This document shows positions 7,642 to 15,607 of a DNA stretch of 18,843 nt, one piece after another. Origin of the DNA: DTU024 sp964518875 (lineage in GTDB: Bacteria; Bacillota; Clostridia; Christensenellales; Aristaeellaceae); assembly GCA_964518875.1 (NCBI GenBank), contig CAZFHI010000029.1:1-18843 (forward strand). The letters are read 5' to 3'. Within the stretch, counting starts at the first letter, position 1. Each line of letters starts with the position of its first letter. The notes under the pieces are model-generated. The model was not told the DNA's origin. It searched no databases and saw nothing but the letters and a program-made list of their open reading frames with translations. The position numbers were made by a program, and so were the translations under genes.

Positions 7642-7670
7642 TTGACATAAAAATAATCAGGTGGTATATT
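7642..7670 (+). promoter_or_regulatory. Sigma-A promoter of the ribU operon
   Basis: The perfect -35 TTGACA (7642-7647) and -10 TATATT (7665-7670) have a 17-bp spacer, directly upstream of the FMN riboswitch. Confidence 0.8.
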
Positions 7671-7689
7671 ATTCAGGTCGAAAGACAGT

Positions 7690-7798
7690 ATATCTTCAGG
7701 GCGGGGCGCAATTCCCCACCGGCGGTACAGTCCGCAAGCCTCAGGGTTGATACGGTGAAACTCCGTAACCGACAGTATAGTCTGGATGGAAGAAGATA
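7690..7798 (+). ncRNA. FMN riboswitch (RFN element)
   Basis: The sequence contains the RFN signature blocks in order: ATCTTCAGGGCGGGG, AATTCCCCACCGGCGGTA, AGTCCGCAAGCC, GGTGAAACTCCGTAACCGA, and CAGTATAGTCTGGATGGAAG. Base 7692 begins the P1 region, closed near 7797 by GAAGAT. In this family FMN binding favours the downstream terminator and so turns off riboflavin uptake or synthesis genes; here the controlled gene is ribU. Confidence 0.96.
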
Positions 7799-7817
7799 AG
7801 CTTTATCGCCTTTAATT

Positions 7818-7846
7818 CGTCCTGTAAGTATACGGACGATTTTTTT
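7818..7846 (+). terminator. Regulatory terminator of the FMN riboswitch
   Basis: CGTCC (7818-7822) plus GTA pair with TAC plus GGACG (7834-7838), leaving one bulged T and an AGTA loop, followed by A and seven Ts. The ribosome binding site GGAGG starts immediately after, so the switch most likely acts by premature termination. Confidence 0.8.
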
Positions 7847-7858
7847 GGAGGTAAAACA

Positions 7859-8437
7859 ATGAAGAAACGCTTTAACACAGTTTACATGACCTATGTGTCG
7901 CTTATGGTAGCGCTGTCCACCATACTAAGCTATTTTCCGGAAATTCCGCTTGCATTTTTCGCTCCGTGGCTTAAGCTGGACTTTTCGTTCGTGCCTATGC
8001 TGCTTATAGGCTTTTCGTTTGGGCCAGGGGCTTCTGCAATAGCCCTTGTAATAACAAACCTTATACATATGCTTGGAACGCAGACTGCAGGGGTTGGAGA
8101 GCTTGCGAACATAATTGTAGGGGCTGCATATCTGTTGCCGCCTACCTTTATGTATCAAAAAACGCGCACCAAAAAAACCGCTGTAACAGGCAGCTGCGTA
8201 GGCGTAGCGCTTCAAATAATAATGGGCATATTAACAAATAAGTTCCTGCTTATACCTGCTTTGCTTGGCGAGCAGGCAGCGCAGTTTGATATGATAAACT
8301 ACCTTATAGCGGCGGTGCTTCCCTTTAACATAGTTAAAGGCGTGGTTAACACCTTAATCACGTTTTTGCTGTATAAGCATTTATCTGTATATATAAAAAA
8401 GCTGAGCAAGGAAAAGTATAAAAAAAGTGCTGATTGA
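7859..8437 (+). CDS. ribU: Riboflavin ECF transporter S component RibU
   Basis: This 192-residue, very hydrophobic protein with about six membrane helices is the substrate-binding S component of an energy-coupling-factor transporter for riboflavin. MTYVSLMVALSTILSYFPEIP at the start, FSFVPMLLIGFSFGPGASAIA, the polar second third with GVGELANIIVG, and PFNIVKGVVNTLITFLLYK at the end are typical of RibU. The FMN riboswitch upstream fixes the substrate assignment. The shared EcfA/EcfT module must be encoded elsewhere. GGAGG lies 7 nt before the ATG. The gene end overlaps tsaE by 11 bp. Confidence 0.95.
   Translation: MKKRFNTVYMTYVSLMVALSTILSYFPEIPLAFFAPWLKLDFSFVPMLLIGFSFGPGASAIALVITNLIHMLGTQTAGVGELANIIVGAAYLLPPTFMYQKTRTKKTAVTGSCVGVALQIIMGILTNKFLLIPALLGEQAAQFDMINYLIAAVLPFNIVKGVVNTLITFLLYKHLSVYIKKLSKEKYKKSAD
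8366..8393 (+). promoter_or_regulatory. Possible internal promoter for tsaE-tsaB-rimI
   Basis: Inside the ribU 3' end, TTGCTG (8366-8371) and TATATA (8388-8393) are 16 bp apart and 33 bp before the tsaE GTG. It is a modest match, of interest because the downstream genes should be needed even when FMN is abundant. Confidence 0.3.
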
Positions 8438-8855
8438 TAGTTACCAGAAAATGCAGGCTTTAGGCGCCGCTTTTTCTAAAAAGCTTTCAGAAGGCGACGT
8501 AGTTCTTCTAAGCGGCGAAATGGGGGCCGGCAAAAGCGAGTTCGCAAGGGGCGTAGCAAGGGGATTAGGTATAGAAGGTTCAATACCAAGCCCTACATTC
8601 ACGCTGCTTAACATCTATAAGGAAGGCCGCCTGCCGCTGTATCATTTCGACTGGTACAGAATAGAAGACCCTGAGGAACTCTTGCAGAGCGGTCTTAACG
8701 AATTTATAGGCGCGGACGGCGTAACGCTTATAGAATGGCACGAGCGCGCTAAGGAGCTGCTGCCTGAAAGCTGCATAGAAGTATGCATTAATGTTAAAGA
8801 AAATCTTGAAAGGGAAGTAAACTTTATTCGCCACGGCAATTTTCGTAAGTTTTAA
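8427..8855 (+). CDS. tsaE: tRNA t6A biosynthesis ATPase TsaE
   Basis: This 142-residue protein is TsaE, the small ATPase that works with TsaB and TsaD to make N6-threonylcarbamoyladenosine at position 37 of ANN-decoding tRNAs. The Walker A loop is GEMGAGKS (30-37), followed by the family motif SIPSPTFTLLNIY and the aromatic/acidic segment LYHFDWYRIEDPEEL. LIEWHERAKELLP is also typical. The proposed start is GTG at 8427, which overlaps the end of ribU by 11 bp with AAGGA upstream; the next ATG (8451) would shorten the conserved N-terminus and has no ribosome binding site. It is followed by tsaB after 9 bp. Confidence 0.95.
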   Translation: MLIDSYQKMQALGAAFSKKLSEGDVVLLSGEMGAGKSEFARGVARGLGIEGSIPSPTFTLLNIYKEGRLPLYHFDWYRIEDPEELLQSGLNEFIGADGVTLIEWHERAKELLPESCIEVCINVKENLEREVNFIRHGNFRKF

Positions 8856-8864
8856 AGAGGTACC

Positions 8865-9545
8865 ATGAAAATATTATGCGTTGACACGTCAGGCCCCAGC
8901 TGCTCCGTAGCTGTCGCTGAAAACAACAGGCTTATTTACGAGGCGCTTGTGCTTAACAAGCTTACGCATTCAGTAAACCTGATGCCTATGGTTGAAGATG
9001 CTCTTCAAAAAAGCAGTCTTTCAATTGATGATATAGATTATTTTGCCGCTGTAACGGGGCCCGGTTCCTTTACAGGCGTGCGCATAGGCGTATCCGCCGT
9101 TAAAGGCATGGCGCGCGCTCAAATGAAGCCGTGCATAGCGGTAAACGCGCTCGACGCTTACTATGCCAGCTTTTCATGTTCCGGCCAGCTCGTATGCGCC
9201 ATGCGCGACGCGAGAAACAAGCAGGTCTACGCTGCGATATACAGGGATAATGAAAGGCTGCTCGACTATTCTGCGCTTACGCTTGACGAGCTGTTTCCCA
9301 ACATAAAAAACTATAACGGCGCGTGCTTGTTTGTGGGAGACGGCACTTATGCTTATAAGGACGATATTATGCATTTTTTTAACGATAAAGCCGTTATCGC
9401 CCCATTGCAGCTGAACGTGCTCAGGGCTTCGTCTGCCGCGGCGATAGCGCTTAATAATATAGACAAAGCCGTTCCTTCAGATAAGCTTTCGCCTTTTTAT
9501 TTAAGAAAGCCTCAGGCTGAAAGGGAGCGGGAATGCCAAAAATAG
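8865..9545 (+). CDS. tsaB: tRNA t6A biosynthesis protein TsaB
   Basis: This 226-residue protein is TsaB, the ASKHA-fold scaffold that pairs with TsaD for the final threonylcarbamoyl transfer to tRNA. The start MKILCVDTSGPSCSVAV is the phosphate-1-like strand-turn-strand; HSVNLMPMVEDAL and the signature VTGPGSFTGVRIGVSAVKG follow. Like other TsaB proteins it lacks the metal-binding histidines of TsaD. AGAGG precedes the ATG. The last 13 bp overlap rimI. tsaD, often next in this operon, is not present. Confidence 0.95.
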   Translation: MKILCVDTSGPSCSVAVAENNRLIYEALVLNKLTHSVNLMPMVEDALQKSSLSIDDIDYFAAVTGPGSFTGVRIGVSAVKGMARAQMKPCIAVNALDAYYASFSCSGQLVCAMRDARNKQVYAAIYRDNERLLDYSALTLDELFPNIKNYNGACLFVGDGTYAYKDDIMHFFNDKAVIAPLQLNVLRASSAAAIALNNIDKAVPSDKLSPFYLRKPQAERERECQK

Positions 9546-10030
9546 CCATAAGGCGCATGTGTGAAAGCGACATAGAAGCTGTGCACAGCATAGACCGTCT
9601 TGTAAACGGCACGCCGTGGTCCATAGCTTCCTATACCTTTGAAATAACTAAAAACCCCGTCGCAAGGTATTTCGTAGCGGAATACGACAATAAAATAGTA
9701 GGCTTTTGCGGCATGCAGGTGATAATTGACGAAGGGCATATAACCAACATAGCTGTTTTGCAGGAATACCGCAGGAAAGGTATAGGCGAAGCTTTGTTTT
9801 CACATATGCTTTCATATGCCGCAAATCTTGGAGCGCGCTATTTAACGCTCGAGGTACGCACAGGCAACGTCCCCGCGATAGCGCTCTACAAGAAATTAGG
9901 CTTTTTTACTGTGAATACGCGTAAAAAATACTATCAGGAAACAGGCGAAGACGCCTATCTTATGGTAACGGACAAACTTCCCGAAATCGATCCTGATTTT
10001 ACGGAGCCTGAAACCGTATTTAAAAAATAG
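9533..10030 (+). CDS. rimI: RimI-type N-terminal acetyltransferase
   Basis: This 165-residue GNAT enzyme has the layout of RimI, which acetylates the N-terminal alanine of ribosomal protein S18 in E. coli and may have wider substrates in other bacteria. The acetyl-CoA motif is VLQEYRRKGIGEAL, the substrate face has ITNIAVL, and the C-terminal half holds TLEVRTGNVPAIALYKKLGF, the RimI hallmark. The gene order tsaE-tsaB-rimI is common in Bacillota. A GGGAGCGGGA stretch precedes the ATG, which lies within the last codons of tsaB, so translation is probably coupled. The last 15 residues are an acidic extension. Confidence 0.92.
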   Translation: MPKIAIRRMCESDIEAVHSIDRLVNGTPWSIASYTFEITKNPVARYFVAEYDNKIVGFCGMQVIIDEGHITNIAVLQEYRRKGIGEALFSHMLSYAANLGARYLTLEVRTGNVPAIALYKKLGFFTVNTRKKYYQETGEDAYLMVTDKLPEIDPDFTEPETVFKK

Positions 10031-10234
10031 CGTCTTGTTTTAATCCAAGGACTTTAAATATTAGTATATAAAATAATATGTAAAATATATTATAATTACT
10101 TTAGCTTAAAAAATCGTAAAAAGATATTTTTAAAGCCTTGAGAAATCATATAGCAACGCTAAGTTGACTGAAAAAGACGCGGCCAGAGCTAACCAAAAAA
10201 AGCTCCGTTCAAATTAAACGATTTGTACTAAGCG

Positions 10235-12490
10235 TTATTCAGCGTCTTCATAAAATTGCAGACGTGCGATACTGTTAAGCTGAGCTATAAAATCATCAAC
10301 TTTCATTTGATTATCGACAAAAATATCGACTATCCGTTTAATCGACGCGTCTTTTTCACTATATGGACTGTTCATAAATATCGATTTAACCGGAACAACC
10401 ATATGGTTTGCTATATTGTTTTGGACTTCTATCCATTCCGGTGAAATCATCCATCTGCCTTCTCCTTCATTTAATTCGTATATATATTTCTGTGTTTTGA
10501 TAAGTTCCTGAAGCTGCGTCTTTTCAGCTCCTTGCGCATCGACAAGCTTGCTCTCCATGTCGTTTATTTTATTTAACATGCGCTCCAGATCTTCCTTATA
10601 GTTCGGGTGTTCTATCGGCGTGGTTTTAGATTTGTACATAACATATTGCGTTTGAATATCTGTGTGTTCAGCACAGAACGCGATAAAATCAGCCGCTAAT
10701 TCCCTGTTTTCAGATAAAGGATTGACGATTATAACATCCATGCTCACACCGCACATGCGAGGCGCTCCGCTGTCGATGGAAGGGGGCAAATATGCCGTTA
10801 CTTTGTCGCTGTCAAAGTAGAATATGCCGTTTCCCTGGAAAAATGGGGTTATCAATGGGGTGTTCATATTGGTGTAATTTCTGTCAAAAAGATATTTGTA
10901 ATGCAGCACAGTTTCAATGGCGTTTCTAAAACTGCTTGTATCAAAAGAAACCGGCTGAGTGTCTGTTTCGTTTTCCAGCAGATACTGGTAAATGATCTGC
11001 GCTATAAAGTCTTTCATCCCTAGCCCATATTCCAAGTATGTATATTCAGAATATTCATCCGCAAATTCTTCGTCCCACCTATCAGCGCCCTGAAACAATT
11101 CATCTAAAGTCGCTGGATATTCCCCTAATTTGAATTTATTCCACAAACTTTCGTTTATTGCCCAGCTGTTAGGCATAATGTTCAACGGAAATGCAATCAA
11201 ATGACCATCATGCAATACCGCATCTCTTATCGCGGGGTGGAGCTGTTTTGAAAGCTCAAGAAGCTTTGTGTTTGAATCAAGAATATCTGCATATCCTTTG
11301 TCTATTACGCTCGACAGGAACCCCGTTGTATTTAGAACATACATATCAACGCTGCTGTCACGGGAAACGATGGATTCCTGTAATTGCAGGAAGCTGGATA
11401 AGCCGTCCTGTACAATAACTTCAACATTAGGGTGCTGAAACCTATAACGCGTCACAAGGCTTTCGTCTATTTGACCCATTAGCTTAAGAGTTTTAGTTTC
11501 GGGAATATCTTGTCCTGTTTGAGATATATTGCAAACTAATATGCTGTCGCCTGCGTATATATAGGTATTATCACAAAAGAAAAAAGCTCTGTCTGTTTCG
11601 CTTGGGTATTGTATAAAAATAAAACCAACTTGAATTTCTTCTTCGTTCGGCTTAACGCACATCACAGCGCCGCTTTCATCAACATAGTACATATCATGAC
11701 TGTTCGGGTTCAGAGCAGCTCCAATTGTGGTTTGAGGGCCTTCAATCAGCTTATCTGTTATTTTTTTATCCGATAAACAATACTCCTGCCATAATAATTC
11801 ATTTTCATCGTTTTCATTGTTCTTGGATATGCAAAGAACCAAAGTGTCCGGCTTTCCTGGTATTGCTGTTTTTAAGCCTTCAACTTCGACAGGCGTCATC
11901 TTTGGCACAGATAAATCCCATATATACAGCTGGCTGCTATATCCTTTTTCATATGTAAAGCTTTTGAAAACGATGCAAAAGTATCCGTCTTTTCCGAATA
12001 CTGTAACAACATCTTTTATTTTGCGTTCGCCCTGATCCTCATAATAAAGCTGGTCTTCCGGAATAATGTTAATTTTAGACATTATGGAGCCTTCTTTTGC
12101 TGATATTTGTCCGGTGTAAGGATGAAGCCCATATAAAGAGCCGTTCAAGGCAAACAAATAACCTATTCCATTTTCCCACAGTTCCCGTTCATACTGCGTA
12201 GCAGGCGGTTTTTTTAACAAATTGCCGCTTTGATATAATGACAGGTCTATTTCCTGCTTAAGCTGATCATCTTTTACATTCATATCCACGCTGTAAATGC
12301 CATAATTAGACAAAACATACATTGTGTTTTGTATAACACATGCGTCTAATATAGGACCAATTTCAGAACTACCCAATATCGGTTTAAAGGAAGGCTCTTC
12401 CGCGGTAGCTTTAATGACACACGATGTTAAAAGAATTACGCAGCATAAGCTGATAGATATCAGCTTGCGTGTTTTCAAATTACTAATCAT
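10235..12490 (-). CDS. Lipoprotein fusing a propeller-like and a solute-binding-like domain
   Basis: This 751-residue exported protein begins with a lipoprotein signal peptide: positive residues, a hydrophobic core, then LLTSC with Cys24 as the likely lipidated residue. Residues about 40-325 consist of repeated strands (ACVIQNTMYVL, SSQLYIWDLS, NPNSHDMYYVDESGAVMCV) resembling a beta-propeller. Residues about 330-640 resemble a family 1 extracellular solute-binding protein (HPNVEVIVQDG, SSVDMYVLNTTGF, DGHLIAFPLNIMPNSWAIN). A short coiled coil (about 625-675) and a WMISPEW tail follow. The two halves correspond to the separate proteins at 15608-16624 and 14162-15568, including the coiled coil and tail. 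The start at 12490 (overlapping the upstream gene by 8 bp) is preferred over 12553, which would put 21 hydrophilic residues before the signal peptide. No permease or ATPase is nearby, so sensing is more likely than uptake. Confidence 0.75.
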   Translation of the reverse strand: MISNLKTRKLISISLCCVILLTSCVIKATAEEPSFKPILGSSEIGPILDACVIQNTMYVLSNYGIYSVDMNVKDDQLKQEIDLSLYQSGNLLKKPPATQYERELWENGIGYLFALNGSLYGLHPYTGQISAKEGSIMSKINIIPEDQLYYEDQGERKIKDVVTVFGKDGYFCIVFKSFTYEKGYSSQLYIWDLSVPKMTPVEVEGLKTAIPGKPDTLVLCISKNNENDENELLWQEYCLSDKKITDKLIEGPQTTIGAALNPNSHDMYYVDESGAVMCVKPNEEEIQVGFIFIQYPSETDRAFFFCDNTYIYAGDSILVCNISQTGQDIPETKTLKLMGQIDESLVTRYRFQHPNVEVIVQDGLSSFLQLQESIVSRDSSVDMYVLNTTGFLSSVIDKGYADILDSNTKLLELSKQLHPAIRDAVLHDGHLIAFPLNIMPNSWAINESLWNKFKLGEYPATLDELFQGADRWDEEFADEYSEYTYLEYGLGMKDFIAQIIYQYLLENETDTQPVSFDTSSFRNAIETVLHYKYLFDRNYTNMNTPLITPFFQGNGIFYFDSDKVTAYLPPSIDSGAPRMCGVSMDVIIVNPLSENRELAADFIAFCAEHTDIQTQYVMYKSKTTPIEHPNYKEDLERMLNKINDMESKLVDAQGAEKTQLQELIKTQKYIYELNEGEGRWMISPEWIEVQNNIANHMVVPVKSIFMNSPYSEKDASIKRIVDIFVDNQMKVDDFIAQLNSIARLQFYEDAE

Positions 12491-13616
12491 GTGCTGCCCC
12501 ATATACTGTCTGCGGCACAAGGTACCTATCCTCCTGTGTGCTAAAAGGATCATACAGCTTACCGGTTTGCGCGTTTATTATCAGGTGGCGGAACTCAGCA
12601 CAATGCCAAAACATTTCAGGCCAGCCGCCTTCATACTTCTCACCATCAGCTGTTTTATAAAACTCGCAATCGACCACCCATGAAGGAACAAGATAAAAAC
12701 TGTTAGGTAAATCGTCCTCATTGTGAAACATCACATATCCTAACCGCACGGAATAAATATCTCTTATAAACCCTTTATCTATAAGACTTTCTATTTCTCC
12801 TTTCCCATATTCAAACGGGAGAATAGGCACATCGTTTCTTACCATTTCTGTAGGTTTTAACAATGTAGCGCTAATTTCATATGAATTTTTATCATATACC
12901 TCTGCTGAAATATATGGAAAAAAGCTGCTACTTTGCCCTATAACCGGCGCAGCTAAATTAACATAGGTATCAAAAATAGTAGCCAGGCATGGTATGCCAT
13001 AAAATTGCTGAGAAAGATAATAATTATAATCCCCCATTTTTCGCAAAGGTTTGCCGCTTGCGCTCTCTCTTAGTATACTTTTACATCCTGCGTATAAGGG
13101 AAATAGATCAATGTCGTTTCCACATACTTCCTTGACTTTTTCTTCCACAAACTCAAAACCTTCCCACATGCTCATGGGGTTATTTTCAGCAAATGTTGTT
13201 TTCCAGTCAGTTTTAGGGTTGGAGCTGATTTCCCGGGTCGCTTTCCCGATAAAAGGATTTGTGCTAAATACATTATATGCAAAACCGGTAGTTCCTTGAT
13301 CCTCTACAACATTAAAAGCATAATATACACCTTTGCTGTTTTTATTAGGCGCTTTAAAATAATTACTCCATTTTTCATAATCTTCTTCTTTCACAGGGAG
13401 CCATGGCTCTACCTTAAGTATAGGGGCATAGTCCGCCTGAGGAACTGACACTTCAGCGTCAACCTTAATAATTCTGCCATATGCTGAGTATGTTTGCTGC
13501 CAGCGGTTTGAAGGTATATTCTTAATTGAAAAGCTGTTACTTTCAGTGTATGCGGCAGTCGCAAAAATAATACTAATGCAAAAAACTATCAGTAAACTTT
13601 TTTTGTTTAATTTCAC
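12483..13616 (-). CDS. Exported protein of unknown function
   Basis: This 377-residue protein has a clear signal peptide (1-24, KKSLLIVFCISIIFATAAYT) and no lipobox or later membrane helix, so it is probably released or wall-associated. The rest is mixed alpha/beta with many aromatic residues; segments such as WLPVKEEDYEKW, YLVPSWVVDCEFY and RHLIINAQTGKLYDP are reminiscent of secreted Clostridia families like DUF6034, but that assignment is from memory and weak. An AGGAGGAAT site precedes the ATG. Its 3' end overlaps the fused lipoprotein gene by 8 bp, so the two are co-translated and may act together at the cell surface. The leader (13617-13710) carries a partial copy of the regulatory sequence found before the split propeller gene. 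Confidence 0.65.
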   Translation of the reverse strand: MKLNKKSLLIVFCISIIFATAAYTESNSFSIKNIPSNRWQQTYSAYGRIIKVDAEVSVPQADYAPILKVEPWLPVKEEDYEKWSNYFKAPNKNSKGVYYAFNVVEDQGTTGFAYNVFSTNPFIGKATREISSNPKTDWKTTFAENNPMSMWEGFEFVEEKVKEVCGNDIDLFPLYAGCKSILRESASGKPLRKMGDYNYYLSQQFYGIPCLATIFDTYVNLAAPVIGQSSSFFPYISAEVYDKNSYEISATLLKPTEMVRNDVPILPFEYGKGEIESLIDKGFIRDIYSVRLGYVMFHNEDDLPNSFYLVPSWVVDCEFYKTADGEKYEGGWPEMFWHCAEFRHLIINAQTGKLYDPFSTQEDRYLVPQTVYGAAHD

Positions 13617-13669
13617 ATAAATTCCTCCTGTAAGATACTTGATAAAATGTTTTTGTTAATTAGTTCTCT

Positions 13670-13699
13670 CCTCCTTTTCGTCCTTCTAATATATATGAC
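13670..13699 (-). promoter_or_regulatory. Divergent third copy of the cluster regulatory sequence
   Basis: Read on the minus strand this stretch contains GTCATATATATTAGAAGGA and a downstream GGAGG, similar to GTCTATATAAGTAGAAGGA plus GGAGG in the two identical copies at 13832-13881 and 16643-16692. It lies 54 bp before the start of the exported-protein gene at 13616, a reasonable distance for a promoter. Upstream of this block the similarity is lost. Confidence 0.4.
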
Positions 13700-13730
13700 G
13701 TCGGCCAGCAGCAATTCCTTGCATTTTTTC

Positions 13731-13900
13731 ACAAAAATAGATGCTGTTTCTATGTAAATTTATTAAACATAGGAACAACGCAAGGCACGCAGAAAACTTT
13801 TTGCTATTTGCAATAAAAAACCTCCTATTGTTCCTTCTACTTATATAGACAATATAGAAGATAAAAGTGCAACTCTAATTTCAAAAAATATTTTATGCGT
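13731..13900 (-). pseudogene. Remnant of a second anti-sigma/propeller junction with decayed propeller gene start
   Basis: This stretch aligns along its whole length with 16562-16715, the junction between the anti-sigma gene and the propeller gene. With one base restored, 13731-13812 encodes NSKKFSACLALFLCLI, clearly the signal peptide NSKKFYACIAVFLFLI of the intact gene. Here ATGA has become TTG, so the start codon is lost and the frame shifted; the rest of the gene is absent. At the far end, near 13890-13900, the last codons of an anti-sigma homologue (RIK) appear to remain before IS-derived sequence begins. It shows that a second copy of the cluster once existed here. Confidence 0.65.
13832..13881 (-). 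repeat. 50-bp direct repeat, copy 1 (regulatory sequence)
   Basis: This is identical over 50 bp to 16643-16692; beyond one mismatch a further 16 bp including the GGAGG site also match. It holds the imperfect dyad TTCTA...TAGAA (13835-13859) and, on the minus strand, TTGCAC-N16-GTC-TATATA. It is the promoter region of the decayed propeller gene. Confidence 0.85.
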
Positions 13901-13901
13901 C

Positions 13902-14062
13902 TAAAAAGTGGTATCAAAAAAAATTATATGAATTTATCTAAATTAACTGAATGGGAATTAGGCAAGGCTGTCGTCGCTATTGGGACGGTGAAAACAATGA
14001 GCTTATTGTAGCGTAGCATTAAACAAATTATGCTGAAAGGAATTTACACTAACTTTGTTGAA
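13902..14062 (+). mobile_element. IS256-family element, 3' remnant
   Basis: This 161-bp stretch aligns with the inverted 3' end of the deleted element at 18095-18255. It holds a decayed piece of the transposase C-terminus, the sequence GGGACGGTG, and the end AATTTACACTAACTTTGTTG, which read outward is a terminal repeat with the GTGTAA core. The 5' part is missing. It directly adjoins the propeller-gene remnant and lies 100 bp before the end of the solute-binding-like gene. Confidence 0.6.
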
Positions 14063-14161
14063 ATAGCTTACTCCTGTTTTCTCTTAATAACGTTCTATAT
14101 TTAGTATGTCAAAAAAAGAACAAACACAAAAATCCAGAGGTTTGTTTATTAATAGTGTTTT

Positions 14162-15568
14162 TTACTGTTCCAGTATCATAAGTTTTACTTTTTCATTTAG
14201 TTGCTCAAGCAGCTGCTGCAAGCTAAGCTGTTTTTGTGCATATCTTTTAAATATAAGTTTGTATGTGTCATCAACAGATGATTCTTTAAGATATAAAAGT
14301 TGAGAATTTTCAAAGAAACATATTTTATCGGCGATTTGCCTATACTCTTTTATGCTTTTTTCGGATATCCGCCACTTTTCATTTTCAATATTATTAAGCC
14401 ATTCATTGTAATACTTTAACTTGTCCTGAAGGTTGGTGAGCTGTGCGCCTTCAGCATTTTTAATTGCTTGTTCTATTTCCTGCTGTCTTGTTTTTGCGTT
14501 TTTTATCATTTGTTCAAAATGACTGTAAGGATAAGGTTTATTAGCATTTGGATGCAGTGCATAATATAATTCTGGAGCTTTATTTATACCAATTTCTTGC
14601 TCTATAAATTCAAGGGACAAATCTATGTTTTTGGAGTAAGGGTTGATTATCCACACCGTCATCCTTCCCCTATAATATTCATCCTCTTCGTCTATTTTAA
14701 GCGGAATGGAAACTGTACGTTCAGGGTTTACGTCATATACAAAAAATTGGCTTAATTCGATAAATGCTTTTTGCTCATCATCTGTAAAAACAGCTGAATA
14801 GAAACCGGGGTCAAATATAAAAGGCTTAGGTTCAAAACCATAGTCTGTAATACGATCCGTGTTTTTACCGCGTTGTTCTCTCAAAAAACGTACTTCTTCA
14901 AGCTTTTCTAAAAGAGAACGTAGCCTTTCGTCAAGCAAATTTACAGGCTTTTCCTGCGCTTCGGCACTCTGTATAAAGGCGTCCACAATGTATTGTGCAA
15001 ACCAAGCGTGGTCAAAATTCATGTCGAACTCTATTTCATCTAAATCTTCAGCTATTCCTTTTTCCCAAAGTATCATGGCATCAAGCAAATCCGAATAGGT
15101 AACAGGGTAGGGCATTTCACCAAAAGCTAATTTCCACAGCTCGCAGCTTATTTGCGGTTTGTCTATAGAAAAGCTCGTAGGCCACGCTATTATATTTCCT
15201 TCCTTGTCAATAAGAGTTTTTTTAATATTAGGATACATGCTGTTAACGTCATCTAAAATAAGCCGGGACTTATCAAGCGACAGCAGAAAACCCTTATCAA
15301 CAAGCTTACGAAAGCCACTATTTAAAGCGACATTATATATATCAATGCTGCTATCTTTTGCGAGTATTTTTTTGTATACTTCTTCCGCCGTATAAACGTT
15401 AGTGCTCCAATCAAGTTTAACATCAGGATGACTATGTATAAAATCCACTGGTTCACCCAAGATGATTGTCCCTAATACTTTAAGCGAACGTTGGTCTGTT
15501 TCCGCAAAAGAAAGCAGAGGAACAAACAATAACGTTACAAACAGCAAAGATATAACACGTTTATTCAT
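14162..15568 (-). CDS. Exported solute-binding-like protein (split form)
   Basis: This 468-residue protein has a signal peptide (1-23, RVISLLFVTLLFVPLLSFA) without a lipobox cysteine, so it is probably released or retained by a partner. The body corresponds to the C-terminal half of the fused lipoprotein at 10235-12490: SSIDIYNVALNSGF versus SSVDMYVLNTTGF, VDKGFLLSLD versus IDKGYADILD, and the same ending of a coiled coil (about 350-400, rich in E, Q and K) followed by WRISEKSIKEYRQIADKI. The fold suggested is a type 1 periplasmic binding protein, but transporter genes are lacking. It follows the propeller gene after 39 bp with a weak GAGAG ribosome binding site, as the last gene of the sigma operon. 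The ligand is unknown. Confidence 0.72.
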   Translation of the reverse strand: MNKRVISLLFVTLLFVPLLSFAETDQRSLKVLGTIILGEPVDFIHSHPDVKLDWSTNVYTAEEVYKKILAKDSSIDIYNVALNSGFRKLVDKGFLLSLDKSRLILDDVNSMYPNIKKTLIDKEGNIIAWPTSFSIDKPQISCELWKLAFGEMPYPVTYSDLLDAMILWEKGIAEDLDEIEFDMNFDHAWFAQYIVDAFIQSAEAQEKPVNLLDERLRSLLEKLEEVRFLREQRGKNTDRITDYGFEPKPFIFDPGFYSAVFTDDEQKAFIELSQFFVYDVNPERTVSIPLKIDEEDEYYRGRMTVWIINPYSKNIDLSLEFIEQEIGINKAPELYYALHPNANKPYPYSHFEQMIKNAKTRQQEIEQAIKNAEGAQLTNLQDKLKYYNEWLNNIENEKWRISEKSIKEYRQIADKICFFENSQLLYLKESSVDDTYKLIFKRYAQKQLSLQQLLEQLNEKVKLMILEQ

Positions 15569-15607
15569 AGTATCTATCTCTCTTATATCTTATAACATTA
15601 GAAAATA

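Noticed and set aside
10175..10205. GAGCT/AGCTC hairpin between rimI and the fused lipoprotein gene
   Set aside because: Only five base pairs, with the T-run inside the loop rather than after the stem.
12490..12553. Upstream start (12553) for the fused lipoprotein
   Set aside because: It would add 21 polar residues ahead of a good lipoprotein signal peptide and lie well inside the preceding gene.
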